A stretch of 64,000 nucleotides of DNA, taken from Dactylis glomerata. Its lineage: Eukaryota; Streptophyta; Magnoliopsida; Poales; Poaceae. The first letter of the stretch is position 1; every line of letters begins with the position of its first letter. The notes beneath the pieces are model-generated. The model did no database searches. It was not told the DNA's origin and saw only the letters and a list, made by a program, of their open reading frames with translations. Positions 46,272-58,394 of the stretch are shown piece by piece. The stretch covers positions 806,001 through 870,000 of the forward strand of contig QXEO01002100.1 of assembly GCA_007115705.1 (NCBI GenBank), written 5' to 3'. The translations under genes were made by a program, and so were the position numbers.

Positions 46272-47897
46272 TGATACGTCTCAAACGTATCTATAATTTT
46301 TGATGCTCCATGCTTGTTTTTACACCATTTGCCTATTGTTTCGTTACACTTAGTGGCACTTTTATGCATTTTCCGGAACTAACCTATTAACGAAGTGCCA
46401 CAGTACCAGTTCCCTGTTTTCTGCTGTTTTTGTGTTTCAGAGTGATACACAGGAAATATTCTCGGAATTGGACGAAACCACATCCTGAAGTCTTATTTTA
46501 CCCGGAAGCTTCTAGAGATCCGAAGAGGAGTAGGAGGAGGGCCACCAGGGCCCCACACGCAGGGGTGGCACGGCCAGGCCCCTAGCCGCGCCGGGCTCGC
46601 GTGAGGGCGCCTGGCCCCTCCTCTGACATCGCCCCTTCGCCTATAAAGACCCCCCGACAGAAAAAACCTAAGTGCCCGATCAATTTTCTAGAACACATCG
46701 CGATCCGCCGCCGCCATCGACCCGAAGATCGGGATGGTCCAGAAGCTCTTCCCGGCACCCTGCCGAAGAGGGGAATCACCACCGGAGGTCTTCTTCATCG
46801 CCATGCTTGCCTCCGGAGTGATGAGTGAGTAGTCTACCTTGGACTATGGGTCCATAGCAGTAGCTAAATGGTTGTCTCCTCCACCATGTGCTTCATGTTT
46901 AGATCTCATGAGCTGCCTTACATGATTGAGATCACCGTTATGTAATTCTACATGTTTGGTTTGTTGGGATCCGATGAATATTGGTGTTTATGATTAAGTT
47001 GCTGTACTGAATATTATCTTTTGTTATCTCTATGTTGTTTATGATCTTGCATGCTCTCCGTTGTTAGTAGCTATCTTGGCCGAGTAGTTGCTAGTGACTC
47101 CAAGAGGGGGTATTTATGCTCGATAGTGGGTTCATGCCTCTATTTCACCTGGGGGAGTGACAGAAACCTCTAAGGTGGTAGCTGTGCTGTTGCTACTAGG
47201 GAGAAAACAACATTCATATGCTCAAGGGCATATGCTTTGTTTACATTACACACTTTGCTTAATGCAATTATCTGTTGTTCGCAACTTAATACTTCTAGGG
47301 TGTTCGGATTGATATCCCCGGGAGTAGATTATTAGTCATAGATGCAGTTGGATGGCGATCTATGTATTTTGTTGTAATGCCCAGAGTAAATCTCATAGTG
47401 ATCTTCTTGACATATCACGTTATCTTTATTCTATCAATTGCCCAACTGTAATTTGTTTACCTAGCATGTGTTATTTTATCTATGCAGAGACACCACTAGT
47501 GAACTATGGACCCCGGTCCTATTTACATCATATTGCTATCACCTTTTTACTTTACTCGTACTGTTTACTTTACTCGCATACTATATTGTTTTCCACTCGA
47601 TATGCTCATAACCTTTGTTTCAAGCAAACCGGTGAGATTGACAACCTCATCGCAAGTTGGGAGCAAAGTATTTGTTTGTGTGTGTGCAGGTTCCGCATCA
47701 CCTTCAGTCATCATTGTCTCTCCTCTCCTGATCGATAAACCTTGGTATCTTAACTGAGGGAAAACTAGCCGCTATATTCATCATGCCTTCCTCTTGGGGT
47801 TCCCAATGGGCTGGTTATCCACCACGCACAAGGACAGTCTGCTTCACATCAACTAGGCACCAGCAGCTAATTTTCTGGGTGCCATCAACACGCAGCA
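46272..47897 (+). repeat. 3' LTR of element B
   Basis: Aligns with 39453-41077 and is followed by the TSD CAGCT. Confidence 0.9.
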
Positions 47898-47902
47898 CAG
47901 CT

Positions 47903-48191
47903 TTGATCCATTTGGAGAATTTGTCCACCGCGACCAGCAGGTATGTGTGACTTCCTCGAGATGACTTGTGCAGAGGCGCTACTTGATCGAGGCCCCATTG
48001 CATGAAGGGCCAGGCAACAGGGATGGTGTGCAGCTCTGATGCAGGTGCGTGAGGCTTGGTTGCAAATAGCTGGCATGCTTCACAATGCTGGACGATGTTC
48101 GTGGCGTCGTAGAGGGCCGAGAGCCAGTAGAACCCTGATCGAAAAGCCTTAGCAACAAGAGTTCGACTGCTGGCATGGTGCCCGCAGGTTC
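47903..48191 (-). pseudogene. Integrase, middle part, between elements B and C
   Basis: A 289-bp piece of the Tat element that keeps its frame. It has the Cys pair of the HHCC finger (CEACQLF), the first catalytic Asp region (MQWGLDQVAPL) and DKFSKWIKA. It is bounded by the CAGCT duplication of B and the GGTTC duplication of C. Only one Cys-rich half is here; the His pair is split by element C. Confidence 0.85.
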
Positions 48192-49814
48192 TGCTACTCG
48201 TGTGATGGTGCCAGAAAAGACTGTGGCGTTTAGTTGACGTGGGAGCAGTATGTCCTTGTGCGTGGTGATGACCAGCCCGTTGGGAACCCCAAGAGGAAGG
48301 TATGATGAGTGTAGCGGCTAGTTTTCCCTCAGTTAAGAAACCAAGGTATATCGAACAGGAGAAGAGAGACGATGACGACTGAAGGTGTTTGTGGAACCTG
48401 CACACACACAAACAAATACTTTGTCCCCAACTTGCGATGAGGTTGTCAATCTCACCGGTTTGCTTGAAACAAAGGTTATGAGTGTATCGAGTAGAAAACA
48501 GTAGTAATATGCTAGTAAAGTAAACAGTGCGGGAAAAGTAAACAGGTGATTGCAATATGATTAAAATAGGACCGGGGTCCACAGTTCACTAGTGGTGTCT
48601 CTCCATAGATAAAATAACATGCTGGGTAAACAAATTACAGTTGGGCAATTGATAGAATAAAGATAACGTGATATGTCAAGAAGATCACTATGAGATTTAC
48701 TCTGGGCATTACAACAAAATACATAGACCGCCATCCAACTGCATCTATGACTAATAATCCACCCCCGGGGATATCATCCGAACACCCTAGAAGTATTAAG
48801 TTGCGAACAACAGATAATTGCATTAAGCAAAGTGTGTAATGTAAACAAAGCATATGCCCTTGAGCATATGAATGTTGTTTTCTCCCTAGTAGCAACAGCA
48901 CATCTACCACCTTAGAGGTTTCTGTCACTCCCCCAGGTGAAATAGAGACATGAACCCACTATCGAGCATAAATACCCCCTCTTGGAGTCACTAGCAACTA
49001 CTCGGCCAAGATAGCTACTAACAACGGAGAGCATGCAAGATCATAAACAACATAGAGATAACAAAAGATATAATTCAGTACAGCAACTTAATCATAAACA
49101 CCAATATTCATCGGATCCCAACAAACCAACATCATAGAATTACATAACGGTGATCTCAATCATGTAGGGCAGCTCATGAGATCTAAACATGAAGCACATG
49201 GTGGAGAAGACAACCATCTAGCTACTGCTATGGACCCATAGTCCAAGGTAGACTACTCACTCGTCGCTCCGGAGGCAAGCATGGCGATGAAGAAGACCTC
49301 CGGTGGCGATTCCCCTCTCCGGCAGGGTGCCGGGAAGAGCTTCTGGACCCTCCCGATCTTCGGGTCGACGGCAGCGGCGGATCGCGATGTATTCTGGAAA
49401 ACTGATCGGGCCCTTAGGTTTTTCTCGTCAGGGGGTATATGTAGGCGAAGGGGGGCTGTCAGAGGGGGTCCCACGCCCTCTCACACGGGGCTGGCGCGGC
49501 CAGGGGGGTGGCCGCGCCGCCCCTGTGTCTGGGGCCCACGTGGCCCCTCTCCGTCAGGTCTTCGGATGTTTGGGAGCTCCCCGGTGAAATATGACTTCAG
49601 GAACTTGTTTCGTCCAATTCCGAGAATATTTCCTGTGTATCACTTCTGAAACACAAAAACAGCAGAAAACAGGAAACTGGCACTGTGGCACTTCGTTAAT
49701 AGGTTAGTTCCGGAAAATGTATAAAAATGCCACTAAGTGTAACGAAACAATAGGCAAATGGTGTAAAACAAAGCATGGAGCATCAAAAATTATAGATACG
49801 TTTGAGATGTATCA
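48192..49814 (-). repeat. 3' LTR of element C
   Basis: Reverse orientation; aligns with 53533-55157. The inner edge reads TGATACATCTC on the minus strand, and the polypurine tract GCTTGGGGATGCT lies at 49827-49815. Confidence 0.9.
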
Positions 49815-52746
49815 AGCATCCCCAAGCTTAACTCCTGCTCGTCCTCGAGTAGGTAAGTGATAACAAAAGAATAATTTTTGAGGTGACATGCACCTACACA
49901 ATCTTGATCATATATGTAAGCATTGGTGAGCTGGGATCAATAGAACTTAAAACATGGGCATGAAAGATATAATCATGACAATAAGAACTTAGCAACCATG
50001 TTGTAAACATGCAAATGAACACAAACAAAAGATCATGATAATGAAACAATGAAAGTCAAACGTGTGTTCTAATCATAAGGAAAAACATACAAATGGTTTT
50101 CAGCTTGTCCTTCAAAGAGAGCAAAACATAAATGCATAGGACACCTTCAAGTTTAAGAGGGCGACTAGATACAAATAATTTAAGAACAAGTGAAACCAAT
50201 CAATATGAGTCAATCAATGAACCTTGGGACAATGCATATCACACTAAGAATGACAACTATGCTCTCTTAATGGTGCATAAAGAAAGAAGGTGGTGACTCA
50301 ACATAAAAGTAAAAGAAAGGCCCTTCGCAGAGGGAAGCAGTGATTGCAAGTTTTATAACCTTCAAAAATTATGGTACTTACCGGCTTTGAGCTCTCATTG
50401 CCCCCATCATAAGCATCTTGAATGGTTAAAGTTAATGCGAGAACAATTATGATGCATATGCTTGACAAATCATAAGTTGAAAACCTCGTGTCCCGTGAAT
50501 ACAAGTACCCAAACCATGCTAGTTTACTTAGAGTCCCAAGCAAGGCTCTTGTCATTGTAAGTATATGCATATCATTGAGAACCGCCAATGGGGTACCTTC
50601 GTGCCCGATGACATGGAACAAGCCCACACCAAAATGACAGGACAAGCAAACAATGAACACCTCGACATCTCTTTTATTTGCTATATTGTTTAGCTTTTTA
50701 TTGTGAGATGCATCGTCGAATGTTCACCATGGGTATGCTGCAAATTTCCACCATGAATTATGCATGGCTTAGATTGGCGGCCCGGCGTTTCCCTAACACA
50801 TATAAAAACTCCATGATCCTCACAAGATTCCCAATTCATTTCACACAGCGGGCATCCATAAACAAAAGATCACGATATCAACTCAAATAGGAAGTGCAAT
50901 GTTGAAAGCTTGCCCCATGACAGCATGGTTGGGCTAGAATCCTACTTACAACTTGCAAGCATAACAACTCAGCATAAAAGACCACAATGTCAAATTTTTA
51001 GAACAGGAAAAAGTAAAGTGTGCCTTCCGGTTCGTGAGAGCTTTACTGACCGAATTTTGCATAACACTGGTAAGAGTTTAATTTGAAGAGAATATAAAAG
51101 CAAGTCAAATTTACTTGGAATAGCAAATTGCTAGTAGGTATGTATGGTGGACACAATGGAAAACTTGGCTTTTAGGAGTTGGATGCACGAGTAGAGCTCA
51201 TACTCAGTACAAGGTGAGGGCTAGCAAAAGACTGGGAGCGACCAACTAAGAGAGCAGTAATGGCCATAAATATGCAAAGCGACAAAGCGACATTAAAAGA
51301 AGCATATGATGGCATCAAAAGTCAAAAACTAAATGATCATGAAGGCTAATGGCGACTTTGGAAGAGTCTAACATGTGTGAGCATGCGCCAAGTCAACCCA
51401 AATAAAGCATCAAGGAGAAAACCAAAATAATGCTTCCATACAATAAAAACAACGCATGATTTTTTCAAAGGCTCATTAAGCAATCTCAGTTATTTGAGAC
51501 AAGTCATGCTACAGCAAAACCACTAAGCATACTATCAAAAAGACATCAAGCATGACATGAAAAAGCCTAAGCCGCAGTCTACACAAGCTCCTTCTTGTAC
51601 CACTATTTTGCACAAAGCTTTTTCTCTTTTCCAACACCATTTGAAATTTTTATAAACACCTCTTTTGATGAAAACCAATAAAGTTCAGAGGCAAAAATAC
51701 ACCTTGATGAAAAGATATGACAAGATCTGAATGCATATCAAGGCGAAAACGAAAACCAAAAGCAGTAGCAGAAAAACTAGAATGCTCGATTAATAAGAGT
51801 GAAAACTAGAGCATTCTTTGCAAATGAAAACGAGTACATCTCCTCCAAAGGAAATTTGTTGGGGTCCAACCATTTATTGCAGAAAACAAACAAACTAAAC
51901 AAACTAAGAAAACTAAAACAACTGACGCTCCAAGAAAAACACATAGTGCATGAAGCAATAAAAATATAGTGTTTTGAAAGGTGACCTGATTTTTGCCGAT
52001 GAAGAAGGGGTGCCTCGGGGGCATCCCCAAGCTTTGACGCTTGTACTTCTTGGATATTTCTTGGGGTGATGCATGGGCATCCCCAAGCTTGAGCTTTTGT
52101 CCATTCTTCAACTCATCTCATCATTCTCCAATCCCTACACTTGAAAACTTCCTTCATACAAAACTAAACACAATTCTATTAGCAACATTAGTGCAAGCAT
52201 AAAATATATTCAACCTCTTTTAGCTTCAGGTTTCAACCCAAAACCACCACTTATAAAGTATATACTACTGTAGCAACTTCCACAAGAGTTCCATGATCAA
52301 AAAGAACTCAAAAGAAAGCGATAAAGTGGCAAAAACAAATATTGGCAGAAATCTGTCAAAACTGGACAGCTGATAATGGACGAATTTTTGAGGGATTTTC
52401 TGTTGCTCAAATCAAAAAGTGTTCAACTAAGAAAAGTTTGGATATAACCTGGGGCATATGTACAAGAAATCGCAGGTCCAAAAGATAAACAGAGAATTTT
52501 CACGAATTTTTACGGTGCAGCACCGAAAACAGTTTCAGGACAGCAATAACCCCAAATCTTTACCTCACTCAAATTAGAGGCTTCTCTTGGCACAAAAATG
52601 AAATAAACAAGATAAGGAGCGGTCATTACAGCAGTAATGACTTCCAAGACTCAAATAAAAGAAAAATTACTGAAAAGTAAACAATGGGTTATCTCCCAAG
52701 AGTGCTTTTCTTTAACGCCTTTGAGCTAGGCGCAGAAAATTGCGAA
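49815..52746 (-). other. 3' non-coding region of element C
   Basis: Collinear with the tails of A and B. The 120-codon frame at 50298-50660 matches that of A. No retroviral domain seen. Confidence 0.75.
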
Positions 52747-53343
52747 TCAAGTAATATCAAGTGATGAAGCATTAAGATCAACAGAAGAGGTCTTGTCAAT
52801 AAGGCATTGTATTTCATCCACATAAGTTTTTGAAGACCCTTGGTGATCATGCTTTGGTACACTATTCTCATCAAAAAGATTTTCAGGACAAATCCAAGCA
52901 AAATTATTTTCGAAAGCTTCATTCAATCCCAAAAGCTTGAAAGGTATAGGTATCTCGGCCTCCCCATCATGTGTATCAATAACCATTATAGGCGAACCGA
53001 GTTTATTAAAACGTTTAAGAACCTTCCTAGCTTCAATAACGACATCCTTAAATTCTAAACGCAAAGTTTCCAAGATAAAAGCTTTCTTTTCGGGGTCCTC
53101 AATTTCATGAAGCTTAAGGAACATGTATTGCATAAAAGGATTAAGACTAGCAAACCTAGTTTCCAATATGTCAATTAAATAAATAGAAGCAACTTCAATA
53201 CTAGGAGCAAGTTCAACCCAAGACTTTTCCTCAACTTCCTTATGCATACTAATGTGATTAAAGAACTCCTCAATGTTACTTTTGCCAATAATCGAACCAC
53301 TCCCTACAGAGAGGTCCTCCAGAACGAACTCAGGGAACAACAT
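52747..53343 (-). CDS. 198-codon ORF of unknown origin in element C
   Basis: ATG at 53343. Same length and almost the same sequence as 21715-22311 in element A. The differences I can see (for example in HDEDEE against HKEVEE, ITVID against IMVID, PCKLL against PFKLL, and the C-terminal LDNT against LDIT) all change residues, which gives no sign of purifying selection. The frame is intact. Function is unknown. Confidence 0.75.
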   Translation of the reverse strand: MLFPEFVLEDLSVGSGSIIGKSNIEEFFNHISMHKEVEEKSWVELAPSIEVASIYLIDILETRFASLNPFMQYMFLKLHEIEDPEKKAFILETLRLEFKDVVIEARKVLKRFNKLGSPIMVIDTHDGEAEIPIPFKLLGLNEAFENNFAWICPENLFDENSVPKHDHQGSSKTYVDEIQCLIDKTSSVDLNASSLDIT

Positions 53344-53504
53344 GATAAACTAAAGTAAAGAAATAACAACTACCAAGGATTCTATTTTTTTTGGGTTTTT
53401 GATATAAAAAGCAATGCAGGTAAAATAAAGTAAAGTAAAGCAAAACAAATAACAAAGTAAAGAATGTGTGTGCGAAGAACTCCCCTCGCAGAAGTCTTCT
53501 CTCT

Positions 53505-53522
53505 TCCCCGGCAACGGCGCCA
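53505..53522 (-). other. Primer binding site of element C (tRNA-Asp)
   Basis: On the minus strand TGGCGCCGTTGCCGGGGA, 10 bp inside the 5' LTR. Confidence 0.85.
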
Positions 53523-53532
53523 GAAAAGAAGC

Positions 53533-55157
53533 TGCTACTCGTGTGATGGCGCCAGAAAAGACTGTGGCGTTTAGTTGACGTGGGAGCAGTATGTCCTTGT
53601 GCGTGGTGATGACCAGCCCGTTGGGAACCCCAAGAGGAAGGTATGATGAGTGTAGCGGCTAGTTTTCCCTCAGTTAAGAAACCAAGGTATATCGAACAGG
53701 AGAAGAGAGACGATGACGACTGAAGGTGTTTGTGGAACCTGCACACACACACAAACAAATACTTTGTCCCCAACTTGCGATGAGGTTGTCAATCTCACCG
53801 GTTTGCTTGAAACAAAGGTTATGAGTGTATCGAGTGGAAAACAGTAGTAATATGCTAGTAAAGTAAACAGTGCGGGAAAAGTAAACAGGTGATTGCAATA
53901 TGATTAAAATAGGACCGGGGTCCACGGTTCACTAGTGGTGTCTCTCCATAGATAAAATAACATGCTGGGTAAACAAATTACAGTTGGGCAATTGATAGAA
54001 TAAAGATAACGTGATATGTCAAGAAGATCACTATGAGATTTACTCTGGGCATTACAACAAAATACATAGACCGCCATCCAACTGCATCTATGACTAATAA
54101 TCCACCCCCGGGGATATCATCCGAACACCCTAGAAGTATTAAGTTGCGAACAACAGATAATTGCATTAAGCAAAGTGTGTAATGTAAACAAAGCATATGC
54201 CCTTGAGCATATGAATGTTGTTTTCTCCCTAGTAGCAACAGCACATCTACCACCTTAGAGGTTTCTGTCACTCCCCCAGGTGAAATAGAGACATGAACCC
54301 ACTATCGAGCATAAATACCCCCTCTTGGAGTCACTAGCAACTACTCGGCCAAGATAGCTACTAACAACGGAGAGCATGCAAGATCATAAACAACATAGAG
54401 ATAACAAAAGATATAATTCAGTACAGCAACTTAATCATAAACACCAATATTCATCGGATCCCAACAAACCAACATCATAGAATTACATAACGGTGATCTC
54501 AATCATGTAGGGCAGCTCATGAGATCTAAACATGAAGCACATGGTGGAGAAGACAACCATCTAGCTACTGCTATGGACCCATAGTCCAAGGTAGACTACT
54601 CACTTGTCGCTCCGGAGGCAAGCATGGCGATGAAGAAGACCTCCGGTGGCGATTCCCCTCTCCGGCAGGGTGCCGGGAAGAGCTTCTGGACCCTCCCGAT
54701 CTTCGGGTCGACGGCGGCGGCGGATCGCGATGTATTCTGGAAAACTGATCGGGCCCTTAGGTTTTTCTCGTCAGGGGGTATATGTAGGCGAAGGGGAGCT
54801 GTCAGAGGGGGTCCCACGCCCCCTCACACGGGGCTGGCGCGGCCAGGGGGGTGGCCGCGCCGCCCCTGTGTCTGGGGCCCACGTGGCCCCTCTCCGTCAG
54901 GTCTTCGGATGTTTGGGAGCTCCCCGGTGAAATATGACTTCAGGAACTTGTTTTGTCCAATTCCGAGAATATTTCCTGTGTATCACTTCTGAAACACAAA
55001 AACAGCAGAAAACAGGAAACTGGCACTGTGGCACTTCGTTAATAGGTTAGTTCCGGAAAATGTATAAAAATGCCACTAAGTGTAACGAAACAATAGGCAA
55101 ATGGTGTAAAACAAAGCATGGAGCATCAAAAATTATAGATACGTTTGAGACGTATCA
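53533..55157 (-). repeat. 5' LTR of element C
   Basis: On the minus strand TGATACGTCTC ... CGAGTAGCA. Abuts the TSD GGTTC at 55158. Confidence 0.92.
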
Positions 55158-55433
55158 GGTTCCTTCATGGATTTCTGGAAGGAGGGCGATTTCGTCCTCT
55201 TGCACAATGCACCGTTGGAGTACCCCTGTGGTGCTACGCTTGTAGAGTTCCCCGTTGATTATCGTAAAGGCCTTGGAGCGCCGCATGACCTGTCGATGAT
55301 GGATGGGGTCTTCTGGGAGTTCGCCCTGCATCAGGTAGGCCAGGTATGGCTTTGTCCAAACTGCTTGGACGGGCATGATTCTGGCTGCTTCCTTGGAGAA
55401 GTCTTCTGTTCCCGCTGCTGGGGTGGGGTTTGT
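55158..55433 (-). pseudogene. Integrase N-terminal start of the Tat element
   Basis: The frame continues from the second RNase H after a TAG at 55434-55436. It includes LYKRSTTGVLQRC and ends in the His of the HHCC finger (PEIHEGT) where element C is inserted. The codon phase at the insertion point matches the start of 47903-48191. Confidence 0.8.
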
Positions 55434-55952
55434 CTACTGAGCCCCCGAGCGTGTTGTTAATGCCGGGTCGGTGGCTGGCTTGATCTTGACAGAGTGCTCG
55501 AATATCTCCTCGAAGAAGACTCCTGGCGGTATCGGCAGGCATTTGGAACCAATGTTGGCCAGGTTGTCTGCCTCTTTGTTGCTTTCCCTGCCAATGTGCG
55601 TTAACTCGCATCCTTCGAAGTCGCCTTCAAGCTTGTCGTACATGGCGCGATATGAGATCATGTTTGCACAGGTCGCGTCGCATTCCTTAATGACTTGCTG
55701 GGCGATGAGGTTCGAGTCTCTGTGGATCTTGATGCGAGTGGCTCCACAGGCTTTCGCCATGTGCATGTCGTGCAGAACCGCTTCGTACTCTGCTTCGTTG
55801 TTCGAGGGGTTCGTGAAGCGCATGCAGAGGACGTAGAGCATCTTATCCCCTTGTGGCGATACAAGGACCACTCCTGCTCCTGCTCCCGAAACCCGCTTAG
55901 ACCCATCGACGAATATGGTCCAGCAATTCGACAGGTCTGGGAGTTCAGGCAT
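55434..55952 (-). pseudogene. Second RNase H domain of the Tat element
   Basis: An open stretch with the RNase H acidic residues in FVDGS, NNEAEYEA, RDSNLI (usually GDS) and NKEADNLA. This second, plant-type RNase H after the RT is the hallmark of Tat-lineage elements. It would degrade the RNA strand during reverse transcription. Linked in the same frame to the RT upstream; TAG codons near 56031 and 56010 separate them. Confidence 0.85.
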
Positions 55953-56030
55953 CTGTGCTTCCGTCCATTCGGCTATGAAATCCAGCAGGACTTGTGACTT
56001 GATTGCCGACTAGCACTGATACATGATCTC

Positions 56031-57362
56031 CTAGGGTCCTAGGGTGATTCCCCATAGCGACACGCGTCCTGTGGCGTCTGGGTTGTTGAGGATGTTGGAC
56101 ACTGGGTTCAAAGCCACCACTATGATGGAATGGCACTCAAAATAATGCGACAGTTTCTTCCCCGTCATGTAGATGGCGTATGCTAGCTTCTGGTAATGGG
56201 GATATCTCTGCTTGGTTGGAGATAAGATCTCGTTGAGGTAGTATACTAGCCTTTGAACTCCGTGCTCTTTGCCATCCTCCGCACGCTCAACCACAAGGAC
56301 CGAACTGACGACTTGATTTGTGGCCACTATGTATAGCAACATTGGCTCTTTCTCTTGGGGGGTGACTAGGACTGGGGATGTCAAAAGGCGACACTTGAGA
56401 TCATCGAATGCGGCTTGCACCTCTTCTGTCCACGTAAAGTTGTCCATCTTCTGAAGTAGCCGATAGAAGGGGAGAGCCTTTTTGCCAAGCTTGCTTATAA
56501 AGCGGCTAAGTGCTGCTAGTCGACCCGTCAACTGCTGGATGTGTTGAAGCATTTTTGGCAGCTGCATGTTCATGATGGCTTGGATCTTCTCTGGGTTGCC
56601 CTTGATTCCTCTTTCAGAGATGAGGTAGCCCAGCAACTGGCCTGTAGGCACCCCGAAGGAGCATTTCTTCAGGTTGAGCTTGATGTTGTAGCGGTCGAGG
56701 TTGGCAAAAGTTTCTCGTAGGTCGTCGAGCAAGCTGTCTGCTTTCGCTATTTTAATGATGATGTCATTAATGTAGACTTTGATGTTACGGCCGATCTGCT
56801 CCTTCAGGCACGCTTGCATGCACCGTTGATAGGTGGCTTTTGTGTTTTTGAGCCCGAATGGCATTGTCATATAACAGTACACCCCGTGCGGGGTGATGAA
56901 CGCCATCTTGTCTTCATCCTCCAATTTCAGCCTTATCTGGTTGTACCCGAAGTACATGTCGACTAACAAAAGGCGCTCGCATCCCGCAGTAGAATCGATG
57001 ATCTGGTCGATTCGGGGCAGAGGGAAGTAGTCTTTTGGGCAGTGCTTGTTTAGTGCCATGAAGTCGATGCACATCCTGTAGATCTTGGTGTCCTTCTTTT
57101 CCACCATGACCGGTGGCGAAAGCCATGTGGCCTCCTTGATCTCCCTGATGAACTTTGCCTCAAGGAGACGGTTGATTTCTTCACCCATTGACTGGGCCTT
57201 TTCTGGGTTGTACCGGCCCATTGATTGCTTGACCGGCTTCGCGTTGGGAAAGATTTTGAGCTCGTGCTCGGCAAGTTCCCTGGGGATGCCTGGCATATTT
57301 GCTGGACACCAGGCGAACATCCTCCAGTGCTCATGTAGGAACTCGACAAGTGCGCTTTCCTA
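56031..57362 (-). pseudogene. Reverse transcriptase and degenerate first RNase H of the Tat element
   Basis: The RT fingers/palm motifs are clear: WLSPPVMVEKKD, RMCIDFMALN, LLLVDMYFGYNQI, FGLKNTKATYQ and the active-site box KVYINDIII. The usual YVDD is YIND here, with the first Asp replaced by Asn at 56768-56766, a G-to-A change that would abolish catalysis. The native RNase H follows (PMLLYIVATNQVVSS ... LAYAIYMTGKKLSHYF). No frameshift; the stop at 57362-57360 (TAG) separates it from the protease. Confidence 0.9.
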
Positions 57363-58394
57363 AGCAGGGGGGAGAGAATTCGACACCCGCGCAGTCTTGG
57401 TTGGATCTGTCGGGTGGATCTGGTGCTCTCGGGTGTCTTTGCTGGCATCGAATGATAACTCTGGGGCGTTCTGCTGCGCCGGTGGATCGATGTCCATGAC
57501 GGTGGCCTCCCTAATATGATGAAGCTCCTCGTGCACTCCGAATGTTTGGGACATGCTGTTGAAGTCCTTGTCACAATTTTCGGAGCGGACAAAGCTACCG
57601 CTGATCGTCAGTGGTCCTCTATTCGTGGGCATCCGCAGCTTGAGGTAAGCATAGTGTGGCACTGTCATGAATCGGGTGAACGCTGGTCGCCCGAGGATGG
57701 CGTGGTACTGTGAGGGCCAGTCGACGACTTCGAATTCAATCTTCTCCTTCCTGAAGTTTGATGGAGTACCGAAGATGATGTCCAGGTGTATTGCCCCCAA
57801 CAGGTATGTCGACTTCCCTAGGATGACCCCGTGAAAGGACGTTTCTGTCGGTAAGAGGTTGTCCATCAAGATCTTGATCTTCCTCAACGTGTCTGCATAG
57901 ATGAGGTTCATGCTGCTCCCTCCATCCACAAACACTTTCTTCGAGGTGAAACCCCCTATCTGTGCCTCGAGGACTAATGCGTGATGTCCAGGGCGTGGGA
58001 TCTTTGGTGGATGGTCTGACTGGTCGAAGCCGATCAGGTGTTCTGACCAGTTCAGATATTCGGGCATGGCCGGTGGTGCATGTTCAGCGTGGAATACTTC
58101 TCTTGCACGCTTCCGCTGGACTTTATTCGTTGGGCGCCCTCTCTGAATCATGGGTACGAAACCTCATGGTGGCGGGAATGCCTCTTCTTTGACGGCTGGG
58201 TGCCGTGGCTCGACGTGCTGGATCATGGCGGATTGATGGCCCTGTTGTACCACGTTTGCCATCGGGTTGGGCGGTGGTGGCGGAGCGTTGAAAGCTATCG
58301 CACCTGCCACCGGCTGGTCGGTTTGCATCCTCTCCTGAAGTGCTCGACTGAGGCAAAGGAATTCTTTGCACTCAATGAGGAGATGAGCGGGTCT
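57363..58394 (-). pseudogene. Gag C-terminus and aspartic protease of the Tat element
   Basis: One frame with a TGA at about 58160. The protease is recognised by KKVFVDGGSSMNLIYADTL (active site DGGS, about 57945-57915) and YHAILGRPAF. It is in the same frame as gag upstream and RT downstream. Confidence 0.85.

Larger units (their letters stand above)
39453..47897 (+). mobile_element. Athila-like non-autonomous element B (gag-protease only)
   Basis: 8445 bp, TSD CAGCT at 39448-39452 and 47898-47902, LTRs of 1625 and 1626 bp. It encodes one gag-protease ORF and no RT, RNase H or integrase. It is inserted in the integrase region of the Tat element, opposite to its direction. LTRs differ at about 48 positions by eye (about 3 percent), so it is older than A and C. 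Confidence 0.92.
48192..55157 (-). mobile_element. Athila-like non-autonomous element C
   Basis: 6966 bp, minus strand, TSD GGTTC at 48187-48191 and 55158-55162, LTRs of 1625 (5') and 1623 bp (3'). It contains the same 198-codon ORF as element A and no other coding capacity. LTRs differ at about 11 positions by eye (about 0.7 percent), the youngest of the set. It cuts the integrase gene inside the HHCC zinc-finger coding region. Confidence 0.92.

Noticed and set aside
47815..48582. 255-codon minus-strand frame
   Set aside because: It runs from the LTR of element C through the integrase piece into the LTR of B. Only the middle part is coding; it is a chimera of nested elements.
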